A DNA stretch of 64,000 nucleotides from an uncultured Erythrobacter sp. (GTDB taxonomy: Bacteria; Pseudomonadota; Alphaproteobacteria; Sphingomonadales; Sphingomonadaceae), in NCBI GenBank assembly GCA_947499095.1, contig CANMMR010000002.1, positions 1 to 64,000 of the forward strand, read 5' to 3'. The notes under the pieces were generated by a model. The model saw nothing but the letters and a program-made list of their open reading frames with translations, was not told the DNA's origin and made no database searches. The position numbers and the translations under genes are program-made. Shown piece by piece: positions 17,801 to 25,556 of this stretch; position 1 is the first letter of the stretch; each line of letters opens with the position of its first letter.

Positions 17801-17877
17801 CCTTCTACCCGGTCAGCGCACTCGGCCGGTTCTTCTACGCCGGCGTACGGATTTCGGGCGACCAGCTCGGTTTCTGA
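14815..17877 (+). CDS. TonB-dependent receptor (large, sphingomonad type)
   Basis: 1020 residues. The signal peptide ends near residue 31 (LVAPMSVQAQ). Next is a short acidic stretch (DETCIDEDADGDCDD), a TonB-box-like ENAIVVSGTRI segment, and the plug domain with LRNLGTQRTLLLIDGRR and ASAIYGADAVTGVVNFVTK (about 150-200). A 22-strand barrel ends in GVRISGDQLGF with terminal Phe. Such receptors import large substrates across the outer membrane. The substrate is unknown and no transport gene is adjacent. The Cys-containing acidic segment (CIDEDADGDC) before the plug is slightly unusual. GAGGGTGAC lies before the start. Confidence 0.9.
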   Translation: MKFTSIAMGKRSMLASAAVLALVAPMSVQAQEAAEDETCIDEDADGDCDDVAGAVEQNAIVVSGTRIRTNEYDFANPVVAIDDTAIQNSGVTNLTDFLTEAPALTGSYTSNDGSGANAGIGGVGLNLLDLRNLGTQRTLLLIDGRRHVASVPGSSSVDTNTIPIDLIERVDIVTGGASAIYGADAVTGVVNFVTKRDFEGYTVRAQSGISEEGDGYTGFISATVGTNFAGGRGNIAANFEYGHDDNLLLSDRREFGPSFRSFYDNLDDQAAGDDPNVPDLILASDVNYLDSSPIGAIDVDGDFLPDFLGDGRPYIPGTFLGDFFESGGSGTPVSTYSGEILPKIDRYIGNLLFSYELTDSIRFFAEGKYARVDSESFGQPTFDFFIGVPTDNPFIPDNINDPAVNVFDGFGIVLVTGRDNLDLGRRGETNRRETYRGVAGIEADVTDTIRFDASYVYGQSDATVRQTNTRFNDRFYAALDAVDEGEFLTGTPNGNIVCRSNLTGDATSSNQNVTGAFFFDDFDQLSFTPGANSGCVPFNIFSNAQDPASLAFINTTAVDTSTVKQHVATAAFSGDFGDGFALWGDPIGFALGGEYRKEISESIPDPVNTTGLTFGNALFPETGSFDVYEGFVEVRVPIVQDRPGFYDLTANGAARVSEYSTVGTTFTYQGGLVYAPVPDFRIRGTYAQAVRAPNIGELFAPSNQTFAFIDDPCAFDNIDNGSATREANCTALLTNLGLTPAQIAGFTGSAGTSLPGLSTGNVDLSEETAKTITVGAIFQPSFIPGLVMSVDYYDVEIEDAISTPTANTLLELCVDADTLDNEFCDNIDRTPVGAGFDPNDAGVVRDFTLRPQNVAAFSTKGVDFSVRYRQPTDNLGTFNFSVIGNHLIELKTQGTPGADIVEEAGVRGAPEWQVNFDFNWTLDNFNLNYGINYWDETLRFARADIEADPDIVAPEYLKIDAKFVHDMQLRWTTDDDMSFYVGVNNIFDQEPDVGLTFYPVSALGRFFYAGVRISGDQLGF

Positions 17878-17899
17878 TCGATCAGCCCTTACGGATAAG

Positions 17900-17933
17900 A
17901 AAAAGGCCCCGGTTTGCGCCGGGGCCTTTTTTG
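17900..17933 (+). terminator. terminator of the large TonB receptor gene
   Basis: The GGCCCCGG/CCGGGGCC stem (17905-17912 with 17919-17926, loop TTTGCG) is followed by six T's and preceded by a run of A's. It is 20 bp after the receptor stop codon. Confidence 0.9.
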
Positions 17934-18086
17934 TAGATCTTGGTGATGCCTACGCAGCTTTCCTACAACCCATTCGCGAGGTAGTCACAAGCCGATGACG
18001 TCTCCAAACTCGCCAATCCGTTTTCTCGCCCTGGACCGTGTAACATGCGGTCCATGTCGCGGTGCTTGCCCCGAGGGTTCCCAACA

Positions 18087-19208
18087 ATGATCCAACACGC
18101 CTACATCCGCCCCTTCGGCTTCGTCCCCGGTCCGCAGGCCGAGCATGGCAATGCCATCCGGCTGGCAGGCGGGATGGTCTATGCCAGCCGCTTTGCGGTG
18201 ATCCTGCGACAAGCCAAGGAGCAGGGGGGCGAGGTGGTCGATCGCTGGCTCGCCGCGCCTGACACGATGGCGCAGGTATTGGGGCAGCTGCCAGACGATG
18301 TGGCGGGCGATGCGGAGGCGCAGTGGACCAACCTCACGCTCGCGCATCCGGCGCTGGAGCTGGGCGCGCGCACGATCCGGCTCGACCAGCCGCAGGTGAC
18401 GGGCATTCTCAACGTCACGCCCGACAGCTTCAGCGATGGTGGTTCGTTCGACAGCGCCGATGCCGCGCGCGAACATGCTGCCGCAATGGTGGAGGCAGGG
18501 GCCAGCATCATCGATGTGGGCGGGGAAAGCACGCGGCCCGGTGCCAAGCCCGTGTGGGAGGGCGACGAGATCGCGCGCGTCGTCCCGGCGATCGAGGCCT
18601 GCGCGGCGATGGGCGCGGCGGTCAGCGTGGACACGCGCAAGGCGGCGGTGATGGAGGCAGCGATCGAGGCGGGCGCAGCGTTGGTGAACGACGTCAGCGG
18701 CCTGACCCACGATTCGCGCGCAGCCGAGGTTGTCGCACGCGCCGGGGTGCCGGTGGTGCTGATGCACGCGCCCGGCAGCGGCGAGGACCTGCATGAAGGC
18801 GGGGATTATGCCAATGTCGTGTTCGACGTGTTCGACACGCTGCGCGCCCGCCGCGATGCGGCGCTTGAGGCGGGGATCGAGGCGCGCAACATCCTGCTCG
18901 ACCCCGGCATCGGCTTCGGCAAGTCGCTCGCCGAGAACCTTGCGCTGATCAACGCGCTGCCGCTGTTTCATGCGCTCGGCCACCCGCTGCTGCTCGGCGC
19001 AAGCCGCAAGCGGATGATCGGTGCATTGTCCAATGAAGCGGAGGCGAATGCGCGTCTCGGCGGGAGCGTGACGCTGGCAGTGAAGGGCATGGACGCCGGC
19101 GTCCAGCTACACCGCGTCCACGACGTGCCGGAGACGGTGCAGGCGCGAAACGTATGGCGCGGCCTGCGCGATGCAGCGCTGACCGACTTTGGGGACCTGC
19201 CGGATTAG
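18087..19208 (+). CDS. folP: dihydropteroate synthase with N-terminal extension
   Basis: 373 residues from ATG 18087 (GAGGG upstream). DHPS joins p-aminobenzoate to the pterin pyrophosphate in folate synthesis. The TIM-barrel signatures are VTGILNVTPDSFSDGG (about 104-119), GGESTRPGAKPV, VSVDTRKAAVME, NDVSGL, DPGIGFGKS and LLGASRKRMIG. Residues 1-100 form an extra N-terminal part absent from E. coli FolP (about 280 residues), with no known motif. The stop overlaps the stop of the convergent SDR gene by 4 nt (TTAG). Confidence 0.9.
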   Translation: MIQHAYIRPFGFVPGPQAEHGNAIRLAGGMVYASRFAVILRQAKEQGGEVVDRWLAAPDTMAQVLGQLPDDVAGDAEAQWTNLTLAHPALELGARTIRLDQPQVTGILNVTPDSFSDGGSFDSADAAREHAAAMVEAGASIIDVGGESTRPGAKPVWEGDEIARVVPAIEACAAMGAAVSVDTRKAAVMEAAIEAGAALVNDVSGLTHDSRAAEVVARAGVPVVLMHAPGSGEDLHEGGDYANVVFDVFDTLRARRDAALEAGIEARNILLDPGIGFGKSLAENLALINALPLFHALGHPLLLGASRKRMIGALSNEAEANARLGGSVTLAVKGMDAGVQLHRVHDVPETVQARNVWRGLRDAALTDFGDLPD

Positions 19209-19984
19209 CCGGGCGAGGCGGCGCTGCCTGCCAGCAGCCCGTCGTCGAGTGTGAGTTCGGCGCCGGTCATGTAGCCGCTCTCGGCGCTGGCGAGGTAGAC
19301 GCAGAGTGCGGCGACCTCCGCGACCGTGCCGAAGCGCTTAAGCGGCGTGTCGGCGACCAGTGCGGCCATCTTCGCGTCGCGGTCCGGCCCGCCGCCCAGC
19401 ATCGGCTCCCAGATGTCGGTGAGGATCGCGGCGGGGTGGACGGAGTTGCAGCGGATCGCGAGGCCCTGCTGCGCGGCATAGAGTGCGACCGATTTGGTGT
19501 GGTTGCGGATCGCCGCCTTGCTCGCGGCATAGGCCGCCGCGCCGGGAATGCCGACAAGACCGGAGCGCGAGGACATATTGATGATCGAGCCCGCGCCCTT
19601 CGTCCGCATGGCGCGCAGGGCATAGCGGCAGCCGAGAAAGCAGCCGTCGGTGTTGACCGCGTGGACTCGGTGCCACTCGGCGAGCGTTGCGTGCTCGGGA
19701 TCGTGCGCGGCGGGGCCGTCCTCGAAGCCGGTGATCCCGGCGTTGTTGACGAGGACGTCGATGGCGGGGAAGGCCTGGGCAAGCGCATCCCACTCCGCCT
19801 CGCTCGCCACATCGAGCCGGTGGAAGGTGCAGCCGAGATCATCGGCGGCTTTCCTACCCTCCGCTTCGTCGATATCGGTGAGCACGACTCGCGCGCCTTC
19901 GGCCAGGAAAGCTTCGCACACCGCCTTGCCAATGCCTCGCGCACCGCCGGTTACCACGCAGAGCGTGTCGTTCAGTTTTTTCAT
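19205..19984 (-). CDS. short-chain dehydrogenase/reductase
   Basis: 259 residues. SDR motifs: TGGARGIG near residue 13, D after VVLT (DIDEAEGR, suggesting NAD preference), NNAG at about 81-84, INMSSRSG with the catalytic Ser and YAASK with the Tyr and Lys. The C-terminal [16 protein letters not shown] fits the classical family. Sequence pattern resembles cyclopentanol/3-alpha-hydroxysteroid-type dehydrogenases, but no substrate can be set. It converges with folP; the two stops overlap. Confidence 0.85.
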   Translation of the reverse strand: MKKLNDTLCVVTGGARGIGKAVCEAFLAEGARVVLTDIDEAEGRKAADDLGCTFHRLDVASEAEWDALAQAFPAIDVLVNNAGITGFEDGPAAHDPEHATLAEWHRVHAVNTDGCFLGCRYALRAMRTKGAGSIINMSSRSGLVGIPGAAAYAASKAAIRNHTKSVALYAAQQGLAIRCNSVHPAAILTDIWEPMLGGGPDRDAKMAALVADTPLKRFGTVAEVAALCVYLASAESGYMTGAELTLDDGLLAGSAASPG

Positions 19985-20169
19985 GAAATTACCTCGGGAA
20001 ATTCAGATTTGATCCGGCTGCTTTGCAACGGCATGAGCAGAGCTTCCGCCTCAGCAATGTCCCTGGTTCATCTGAATTAGTCCCGTTGGGTTCGACCCCA
20101 TTCCTAGCAGATGGAGAAGTGTTGTCGATTCCGAGCGCGGATAGCTTGCAAGCGCGCCTCGAGTGGCCA

Positions 20170-20811
20170 TCAACGTTTGATGCGGTAGAACGTCATCTCT
20201 TGCGGGCCGCCTTCGCCGCCGAGCAATCTGAGGATGATCTCCACTTGCTCCTTGGTGAAGCTACAGCTGGCGTCACCCTCGTATTCGCGCCCCGGCGACA
20301 TCGTAAACATGTAGTCACCCTCGCAGTCGAATCCCTCTGGTTCGAATGCCCCCCTGACGACTTCCTTCCCGAAGCGAGCCTCGAACATTCCTCTTCCATC
20401 CCAATGACGGTATATCGCGTATATCGATGCGTTTGCGATCATGCTGGAGTTCTTGAAGCTGCAGCCTCCGCCCCAAAAGCTTCCCGTCTCCACTTCCGGC
20501 GCGTCGGGGTAGGGCTGGGCAACAGGCAGCGTCAGATCGACAAACTCGGCGTCGTAGCGGCGCTTCTCTTCCGCTTTCCGTTTGGCAAGCTCCGCCTCTT
20601 TCGCCAATTCTTCGGCCCTGCGCTGCTCTCGCCATCGAGCGTCTTCTACGGCGTTTTCTGCCCTTTGCTTCGCTGCGTCCTCGAAAAATTTCCGGCGCCT
20701 GTCCGGATTGGCCAATGTAAACGCCATGGTCCCCGCCCAGACGGCACCTGCCGCCAAAAGGATGCCGACCACCTTGGGATCGTCGATGGGTTTCTTTGGG
20801 CCGCCCGTCAT
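20170..20811 (-). CDS. membrane-anchored coiled-coil protein of unknown function
   Basis: 213 residues. One transmembrane helix (about 13-33, VVGILLAAGAVWAGTMAFTL) is followed by a charged coiled-coil (about 38-88, rich in E, K, R and A, e.g. RRAEELAKEAELAKRKAEEK). A C-terminal globular part follows, with three Cys (GGGCSFKN, GFDCEG, DASCSF). No family is recognised. The likely topology puts the globular part in the periplasm, where two of the Cys could pair. Its start overlaps the stop of the response-regulator gene (ATGA), so the two are co-transcribed and it may serve the same circuit. GC content is lower than that of its neighbours. Confidence 0.65.
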   Translation of the reverse strand: MTGGPKKPIDDPKVVGILLAAGAVWAGTMAFTLANPDRRRKFFEDAAKQRAENAVEDARWREQRRAEELAKEAELAKRKAEEKRRYDAEFVDLTLPVAQPYPDAPEVETGSFWGGGCSFKNSSMIANASIYAIYRHWDGRGMFEARFGKEVVRGAFEPEGFDCEGDYMFTMSPGREYEGDASCSFTKEQVEIILRLLGGEGGPQEMTFYRIKR

Positions 20812-22226
20812 GCCGCGTTGTCAATGCCGAGTTCGCTTAGCTTGCGGTAGAGGGTCGAGCGGCCGATGCCGAGGCGGCGGGCGACTTCGGTCATCCGCCC
20901 GCGGTAGTGGCCGATGGCGAGGCGGATGATGTCGGCCTCGATCTCTTCGAGGGGGCGAAGATTGCCGTCCTCCTCGTAAAGCAGCACGCCCAGCCCGCGC
21001 GCCCGGCTCTCGCCGCGGTCGGGATTGTCGCCGAGCAGTTCGGCTAGCTGCGGGAAGCTGTGCGCGGTCAGCGCCTCGCGCTGTTCGTGTACGCAGGCGC
21101 GGTAGAGCACGGATTGCAGCTGGCGGACGTTGCCGGGCCAGTCATAGGCTTCGAGCAGGGTCAGCCCACTGTCGGCGATCGAGTGGTGGCTGAAGCCCGG
21201 CTGCTGGCCGATCTTGGCGAGGAAATGGCGGGTGAGGGCGGGGATGTCTCCCATCCGCTCGCGCAGGGCAGGAAGATGGATGCGCGTGGTGCCCAGCGCG
21301 TCGTAAAGCCGCTGCGAGAACGCGCCCGATGCCGCCAGCTCTTCGAGCGGCACGTCGCTCGACGCGAACACACGGACGTCGATCTTGAAGCCGTGCGCTG
21401 CGCCGGTGGGGCGCACGATACCGCTTTCGAGGACATCGGCGAGGCGGTCCTGCTGCGGCAGGTCCATCCGGTCGATATCGTCGAGGATCAACGTGCCGCC
21501 GTCGCAATGCTCGAGCAGGCCGGTCTGGCGATCGAAGGCCCCCGCAAACGCGCCCTTCTCGTGCCCGAAGATGAACGATTCCAGCGAGGTGGCGGGCATG
21601 GAGCCGCAACCGACCAGCTTCATTACCGCCTTGGCGCGGGTGGATGCGGCATGCATCGCGCGCATCAGCATTTCCTTGCCGGTACCGCTGTCGCCTTCGA
21701 CCAGCACGTTGCCATGCCCGCGCGCCGCCGTGGCCGCCTTAGCCAAAGCGGTGCGGAACGGGGCGGCGGTGCCGACCATGGCGTCGAAATCGAGCTCGGC
21801 GGGCAGCTTCTCGGTCATCGGCTGCAATTCGTCGCGCGGCCCTTCATCGCGGGTCGCGCTGCGCAGGGCGGCCATCAGGCGATCTGGCCCGACCGGCTTG
21901 ATGAGGTAATCGGTCGCGCCCGCGCGCATCGCCTCGACCGCCAGCAGGGGCGAGGTGCTCGCCGTGAGCATCAGCAGCGGCACGTCGGGCCGGGCAGCAC
22001 GGATGTCGCGGATCAGTTCGCAGGCGGCATCGCCGGGCACCCACTGGTCCAGCAGGACAGCGCACACATCCGCGCCCTCTTCCGTCCCCAGCGCCTCGAG
22101 TGCCTCCTCGCTCGATCCCACGACCAGCGTTCGCCACCCTTCGCGCGCGGCAAGCGCCGTGACGAGGCGGCTCTGCGCCGGTTCGTCATCGATCAGCATC
22201 AGCAGACGTGTTGTCTCGCTCGCCAT
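20808..22226 (-). CDS. NtrC-family response regulator with altered sigma-54 loop
   Basis: 472 residues. The receiver domain (about 8-120) has the acidic pair IDDE, phospho-accepting Asp in VLLDQWVPGD, LTAS and YLIKP. The AAA+ domain (about 148-375) has Walker A GDSGTGKE and Walker B GGTLILDDIDRMD. The Fis-type helix-turn-helix (about 425-468) has MTEVARRLGIGRSTLYRKL. The loop that contacts sigma-54, normally GAFTGA, reads GAFAGA. Walker B has DD where DE is usual. The Thr is needed for sigma-54 activation in well-studied members, so this protein may act independently of sigma-54. No histidine kinase is adjacent. Confidence 0.88.
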   Translation of the reverse strand: MASETTRLLMLIDDEPAQSRLVTALAAREGWRTLVVGSSEEALEALGTEEGADVCAVLLDQWVPGDAACELIRDIRAARPDVPLLMLTASTSPLLAVEAMRAGATDYLIKPVGPDRLMAALRSATRDEGPRDELQPMTEKLPAELDFDAMVGTAAPFRTALAKAATAARGHGNVLVEGDSGTGKEMLMRAMHAASTRAKAVMKLVGCGSMPATSLESFIFGHEKGAFAGAFDRQTGLLEHCDGGTLILDDIDRMDLPQQDRLADVLESGIVRPTGAAHGFKIDVRVFASSDVPLEELAASGAFSQRLYDALGTTRIHLPALRERMGDIPALTRHFLAKIGQQPGFSHHSIADSGLTLLEAYDWPGNVRQLQSVLYRACVHEQREALTAHSFPQLAELLGDNPDRGESRARGLGVLLYEEDGNLRPLEEIEADIIRLAIGHYRGRMTEVARRLGIGRSTLYRKLSELGIDNAA

Positions 22227-22246
22227 GCGCCTGTGGCACTCCCTTG

Positions 22247-22259
22247 ATTGGTGGCCAAT
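22247..22259. promoter_or_regulatory. short inverted repeat before the response-regulator gene
   Basis: ATTGG-TGG-CCAAT, a perfect 5-bp inverted repeat with a 3-bp spacer, lies 20 bp upstream of the regulator's start codon in the region shared with the divergent pnt operon. It could be an operator, perhaps for the regulator itself. Short repeats of this size occur by chance, so this is weak. Confidence 0.3.
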
Positions 22260-22408
22260 GTCCGGCCGATATCATCGCGCTATAGCCGGCTTGGGTAAAG
22301 ACCCGATTAAGCCTGTTATCCCGTGGGGTCCGCGACGAAGGGCTTGAGCAGGCCGCACGGTCGCGATAGACCGGCCGCCAGTCAAAATTCCAGATTAGGG
22401 GTACCGCC

Positions 22409-22534
22409 ATGGAATCCGCCAACGACCACAAGGCACACAACAGCACCTATTCCTCGTTCATCGCCAACCTCAAATGGTCGGTTCCGCTGATCGCGGTGAT
22501 CGCGCTGCTCGTCGTCATCATGATCGCCGAGTAA
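22409..22534 (+). CDS. aa3-type cytochrome c oxidase subunit IV
   Basis: 41 residues: a polar N-terminus (MESANDHKAHNSTYSSFI), then one transmembrane helix (WSVPLIAVIALLVVIMIAE). This is the size and layout of bacterial aa3 oxidase subunit IV (PF07835-type), a single-helix accessory subunit of cytochrome c oxidase. The stop is 10 bp before the pntAA ATG, so it heads the transhydrogenase operon. Linkage of this small gene with pnt genes is seen in other alphaproteobacteria. No other oxidase gene is in the window. Confidence 0.72.
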   Translation: MESANDHKAHNSTYSSFIANLKWSVPLIAVIALLVVIMIAE

Positions 22535-22544
22535 GCGGCGCTTG

Positions 22545-23669
22545 ATGCGCATAGCGGTGCTGAAAGAGCGTGCGCCCGGCGAAAACCGGGTCGCGCTGAC
22601 CCCCGAAACGGCGAAGAAATTCATCGCCCTCGGGGCCACCGTCGCGGTCGAGGAAGGTGCCGGATCCGGTGCCGCCATTCCCGACGCCGACTATGCGCAG
22701 GCCGGGGCCGAGGTCGTCCCCGCGGCGAATGCCGTGAAAGACGCCGATATCGTAATGGGCGTGCAGGCGCCCGATGTCGCCTTGCTGCAAGGTGCCAAGC
22801 CAGGCGCGTGGGTCGCCGCGACCTTCGATCCGTTCCGCAATCGCGAACTGGTCGAGGCCTATGCCGCCGCCGGTTATGAAGCGCTGAGCATGGAGTTCAT
22901 GCCGCGCATCACCCGGGCGCAGAGCATGGATGTGCTCTCCAGCCAGTCGAACCTCGCCGGCTACAAGGCGGTGATTACGGCGGCGAACGAATACGGCCGC
23001 GCCTTCCCAATGATGATGACCGCCGCCGGCACGGTGCAGGCGGCAAAGGTGTTCGTGATGGGTGTGGGTGTGGCAGGGCTGCAGGCGATCGCGACGGCCA
23101 AGCGCCTCGGCGCGCAGGTAAGCGCGACCGATGTGCGCTCGGCGACCAAGGAACAGATCCAGTCGCTCGGCGCGAAGGCCGTGTTCGTCGAGGACGTCAA
23201 AGGGATCGAGGGCGAAGGTTCCGGCGGCTATGCCACCGAGATGAGCGAGGAATACCAGAGGGCGCAGGCCGAGCTGGTAAGCTCGCACATCGCCAAGCAG
23301 GACATCGTCATCACCACCGCGCTGATCCCGGGCAAACCCGCGCCGCGGCTGATCTCCGACACGCAGATCGCGACGATGAAGCCGGGCAGCGTGATCTTCG
23401 ACCTTGCCGTCGCGCAGGGCGGGAATGTGGAGGGCTCTTCGCCTGACCAAGCGGTCGAGAGGCACGGTGTGAAGATCGTCGGCTATTCGAACACCGCCGG
23501 GCATCTGGCGGCGGATGCCAGCGCCCTGTTCGCGCGCAACCTCTATAACTTTCTCTCGGCTTTCTGGAACGAGGAGGCGGGAAAGCCGGTGCTTGACGAG
23601 GAGATTGGCGATGCCGTGCGGCTGACGCAGGGCGGCAAGGTCGTGAACGAGAGGCTTCAGGCTACGTAA
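22545..23669 (+). CDS. pntAA: NAD(P) transhydrogenase subunit alpha part 1
   Basis: 374 residues from ATG 22545 (a TTG codon directly before it is in frame). This is domain I, the NAD(H)-binding part of proton-translocating transhydrogenase. It starts MRIAVLKERAPGENRVALTP. It has the Rossmann motif KVFVMGVGVAGLQAIATAKR (about 168-187) and the mobile-loop region near EMSEEYQRAQAEL. The complex passes hydride from NADH to NADP using the proton gradient. In this split arrangement pntAA, pntAB and pntB are separate genes, as in Rhodospirillum-like alphaproteobacteria. Confidence 0.93.
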   Translation: MRIAVLKERAPGENRVALTPETAKKFIALGATVAVEEGAGSGAAIPDADYAQAGAEVVPAANAVKDADIVMGVQAPDVALLQGAKPGAWVAATFDPFRNRELVEAYAAAGYEALSMEFMPRITRAQSMDVLSSQSNLAGYKAVITAANEYGRAFPMMMTAAGTVQAAKVFVMGVGVAGLQAIATAKRLGAQVSATDVRSATKEQIQSLGAKAVFVEDVKGIEGEGSGGYATEMSEEYQRAQAELVSSHIAKQDIVITTALIPGKPAPRLISDTQIATMKPGSVIFDLAVAQGGNVEGSSPDQAVERHGVKIVGYSNTAGHLAADASALFARNLYNFLSAFWNEEAGKPVLDEEIGDAVRLTQGGKVVNERLQAT

Positions 23670-23693
23670 TCCGAGCCCGGGGAGGGGCCGCAC

Positions 23694-23978
23694 ATGGACT
23701 TCATTTCGATCCTGTCGATCTTCGTGCTGGCGTGTTTCGTCGGCTATTACGTGGTCTGGTCGGTCACGCCCGCGCTGCATACGCCGCTGATGGCGGTGAC
23801 CAATGCGATTTCCAGCGTGATCATCGTCGGCGCGCTGATTGCGGCGGCGGCGGCGAGTGTGCCTGCGGCCAAGTGGTTGGGGCTGCTCGGCATCGTACTT
23901 GCCAGCGTGAATATCTTCGGAGGGTTTGCGGTGACGGCGCGAATGCTGGCGATGTATAAAAAGAAGGAGAAGAAGTGA
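23694..23978 (+). CDS. pntAB: NAD(P) transhydrogenase subunit alpha part 2
   Basis: 94 residues, the membrane part of the alpha subunit (part of domain II). Three to four hydrophobic helices are visible: ISILSIFVLACFVGYYVVW, HTPLMAVTNAISSVIIVGAL, WLGLLGIVLASVNIFGGFAV. HTPLMAVTNAISS is the family signature. The gene ends in a Lys-rich tail (YKKKEKK). It lies 24 bp after pntAA, and its stop overlaps the ATG of pntB (TGATG). Confidence 0.92.
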   Translation: MDFISILSIFVLACFVGYYVVWSVTPALHTPLMAVTNAISSVIIVGALIAAAAASVPAAKWLGLLGIVLASVNIFGGFAVTARMLAMYKKKEKK

Positions 23979-25552
23979 TGCTCTTCTCCCTTTCAACCGC
24001 CGCTGCATATGTACAAGGCGTTGAAGTCGGCAGGGCCGAAGCTGCTGCAGAAGCTGCCGCTGCGCACAGCACTGTAAACCCGTGGGTGGCGCTCGCCTAT
24101 CTCGTGTCGGGCGTGTTCTTCATCCTCGCGCTGCGCGGCCTGTCCTCGCCCGCGACGAGCCGGACGGGCAACCGCTTTGGCATGGTCGGTATGCTGATCG
24201 CCGTGGTGACGACGCTGGTGGTTCACCGGCCTACGCAAAAGGTTGGCTGCGCTGATGTCTCTGGCCCATCCGATCTGAGTTTTTGCTACGAAACTGCGAT
24301 CGATTGGGCTTCCAGTCTCGAAATTCTGGCGGCCATCGCCTTAGGCGCGGTCATCGGCATCACCATCGCTCGCCGTATCGCCATGACCGCCATGCCCGAG
24401 CTGGTCGCGGCCTTCCACTCGCTCGTCGGCCTTGCCGCCGTCTTGGTGGGCTGGGCGGCCTATCTCAATCCGGGCGCGTTCGGCCTGCTGGTCGACGGCG
24501 GTATCGGCGCTGTTTCCAAAATCGAGATGGGTCTCGGTATCGCCATCGGGGCAATCACTTTCTCTGGCTCGGTCATTGCCTTTGCCAAGCTTTCGGGCCG
24601 CATGAGCGGTTCGCCGATCCTGCTGCCCGCGCGCCATGTGATCAATCTCGGTACGCTTGCGGCTATCCTTGTCCTCACCGCTCTCTTTGCGATGGCGGGT
24701 CCGACCGAAACGATGCCGCTGATCGTGGCGCTGACGGTTCTCGCATTCATCATCGGCTTCCTGCTCATCATCCCCATCGGCGGGGCGGACATGCCGGTCG
24801 TGGTCTCGATGCTGAACAGCTATTCGGGCTGGGCCGCGGCGGCGATGGGCTTCACGCTCGGCAATACGGCGATGATCATCACCGGCGCGCTGGTCGGCTC
24901 TTCGGGTGCGATCCTCAGCTACATCATGTGCCGCGCGATGAACCGCAGCTTCATTTCCGTGATCGCGGGCGGCTTCGGCGCGGACGACAGCGGCGCAGGC
25001 GGAGGCGAGGCGAAGGAGCAGCGCCCTTACAAGCAGGGCAGCGCGGCCGATGCGGCCTTCATGCTCGAACAGGCGGAAAAGGTCATCATCATCCCCGGCT
25101 ACGGCATGGCGGTGGCACAGGCCCAGCACGCGCTGCGCGAAATGGCCGACATCCTCGAGGAAAAGGGCGTGGAGGTGAAATACGCCATCCACCCCGTTGC
25201 GGGCCGGATGCCAGGCCACATGAACGTGCTGCTCGCCGAAGCGCAGGTGCCTTACGAGAATGTCTTCGAGCTGGAAGATATCAACTCCGAATTCGCGCAG
25301 GCCGACGTTGCCTTCATCATCGGCGCGAACGACGTGGTGAACCCGGCGGCCAAGACCGACAAGAGCTCGCCGATCTACGGTATGCCCGTGTTCGACGTGG
25401 ACAAGGCCAAGCAGGTCTTCTTCATCAAGCGCAGCATGGGCGGCGTAGGCTATGCAGGCGTCGACAACGATGTCTTCTACATGGACCAGACCATGATGTT
25501 GCTGTCCGATGCCAAGAAGATGGTCGAGGAAATCGTGAAGGCGCTGGACTAG
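23978..25552 (+). CDS. pntB: NAD(P) transhydrogenase subunit beta
   Basis: 524 residues from ATG 23978. About eight or nine membrane helices cover residues 35-320, including the conserved IPIGGADMPVVVSMLNSYSG segment. The NADP-binding domain III follows, with IIPGYGMAVAQAQHAL (about 369-384), AIHPVAGRMPGHMNVLLAEA, IGANDVVNPAA and IKRSMGGVGYAGVDN. The N-terminal 30 residues are more Ala-rich than usual and the first helix is preceded by a short extension. It completes the aa3-IV/pntAA/pntAB/pntB operon. A short membrane-anchored gene follows 4 bp later. Confidence 0.93.
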   Translation: MLFSLSTAAAYVQGVEVGRAEAAAEAAAAHSTVNPWVALAYLVSGVFFILALRGLSSPATSRTGNRFGMVGMLIAVVTTLVVHRPTQKVGCADVSGPSDLSFCYETAIDWASSLEILAAIALGAVIGITIARRIAMTAMPELVAAFHSLVGLAAVLVGWAAYLNPGAFGLLVDGGIGAVSKIEMGLGIAIGAITFSGSVIAFAKLSGRMSGSPILLPARHVINLGTLAAILVLTALFAMAGPTETMPLIVALTVLAFIIGFLLIIPIGGADMPVVVSMLNSYSGWAAAAMGFTLGNTAMIITGALVGSSGAILSYIMCRAMNRSFISVIAGGFGADDSGAGGGEAKEQRPYKQGSAADAAFMLEQAEKVIIIPGYGMAVAQAQHALREMADILEEKGVEVKYAIHPVAGRMPGHMNVLLAEAQVPYENVFELEDINSEFAQADVAFIIGANDVVNPAAKTDKSSPIYGMPVFDVDKAKQVFFIKRSMGGVGYAGVDNDVFYMDQTMMLLSDAKKMVEEIVKALD

Positions 25553-25556
25553 GGAC

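Noticed and set aside
22518-24008. 496-codon antisense frame across pntAA/pntAB
   Set aside because: The pnt genes carry clear family motifs. The antisense sequence is His/Arg-rich without homology signs.
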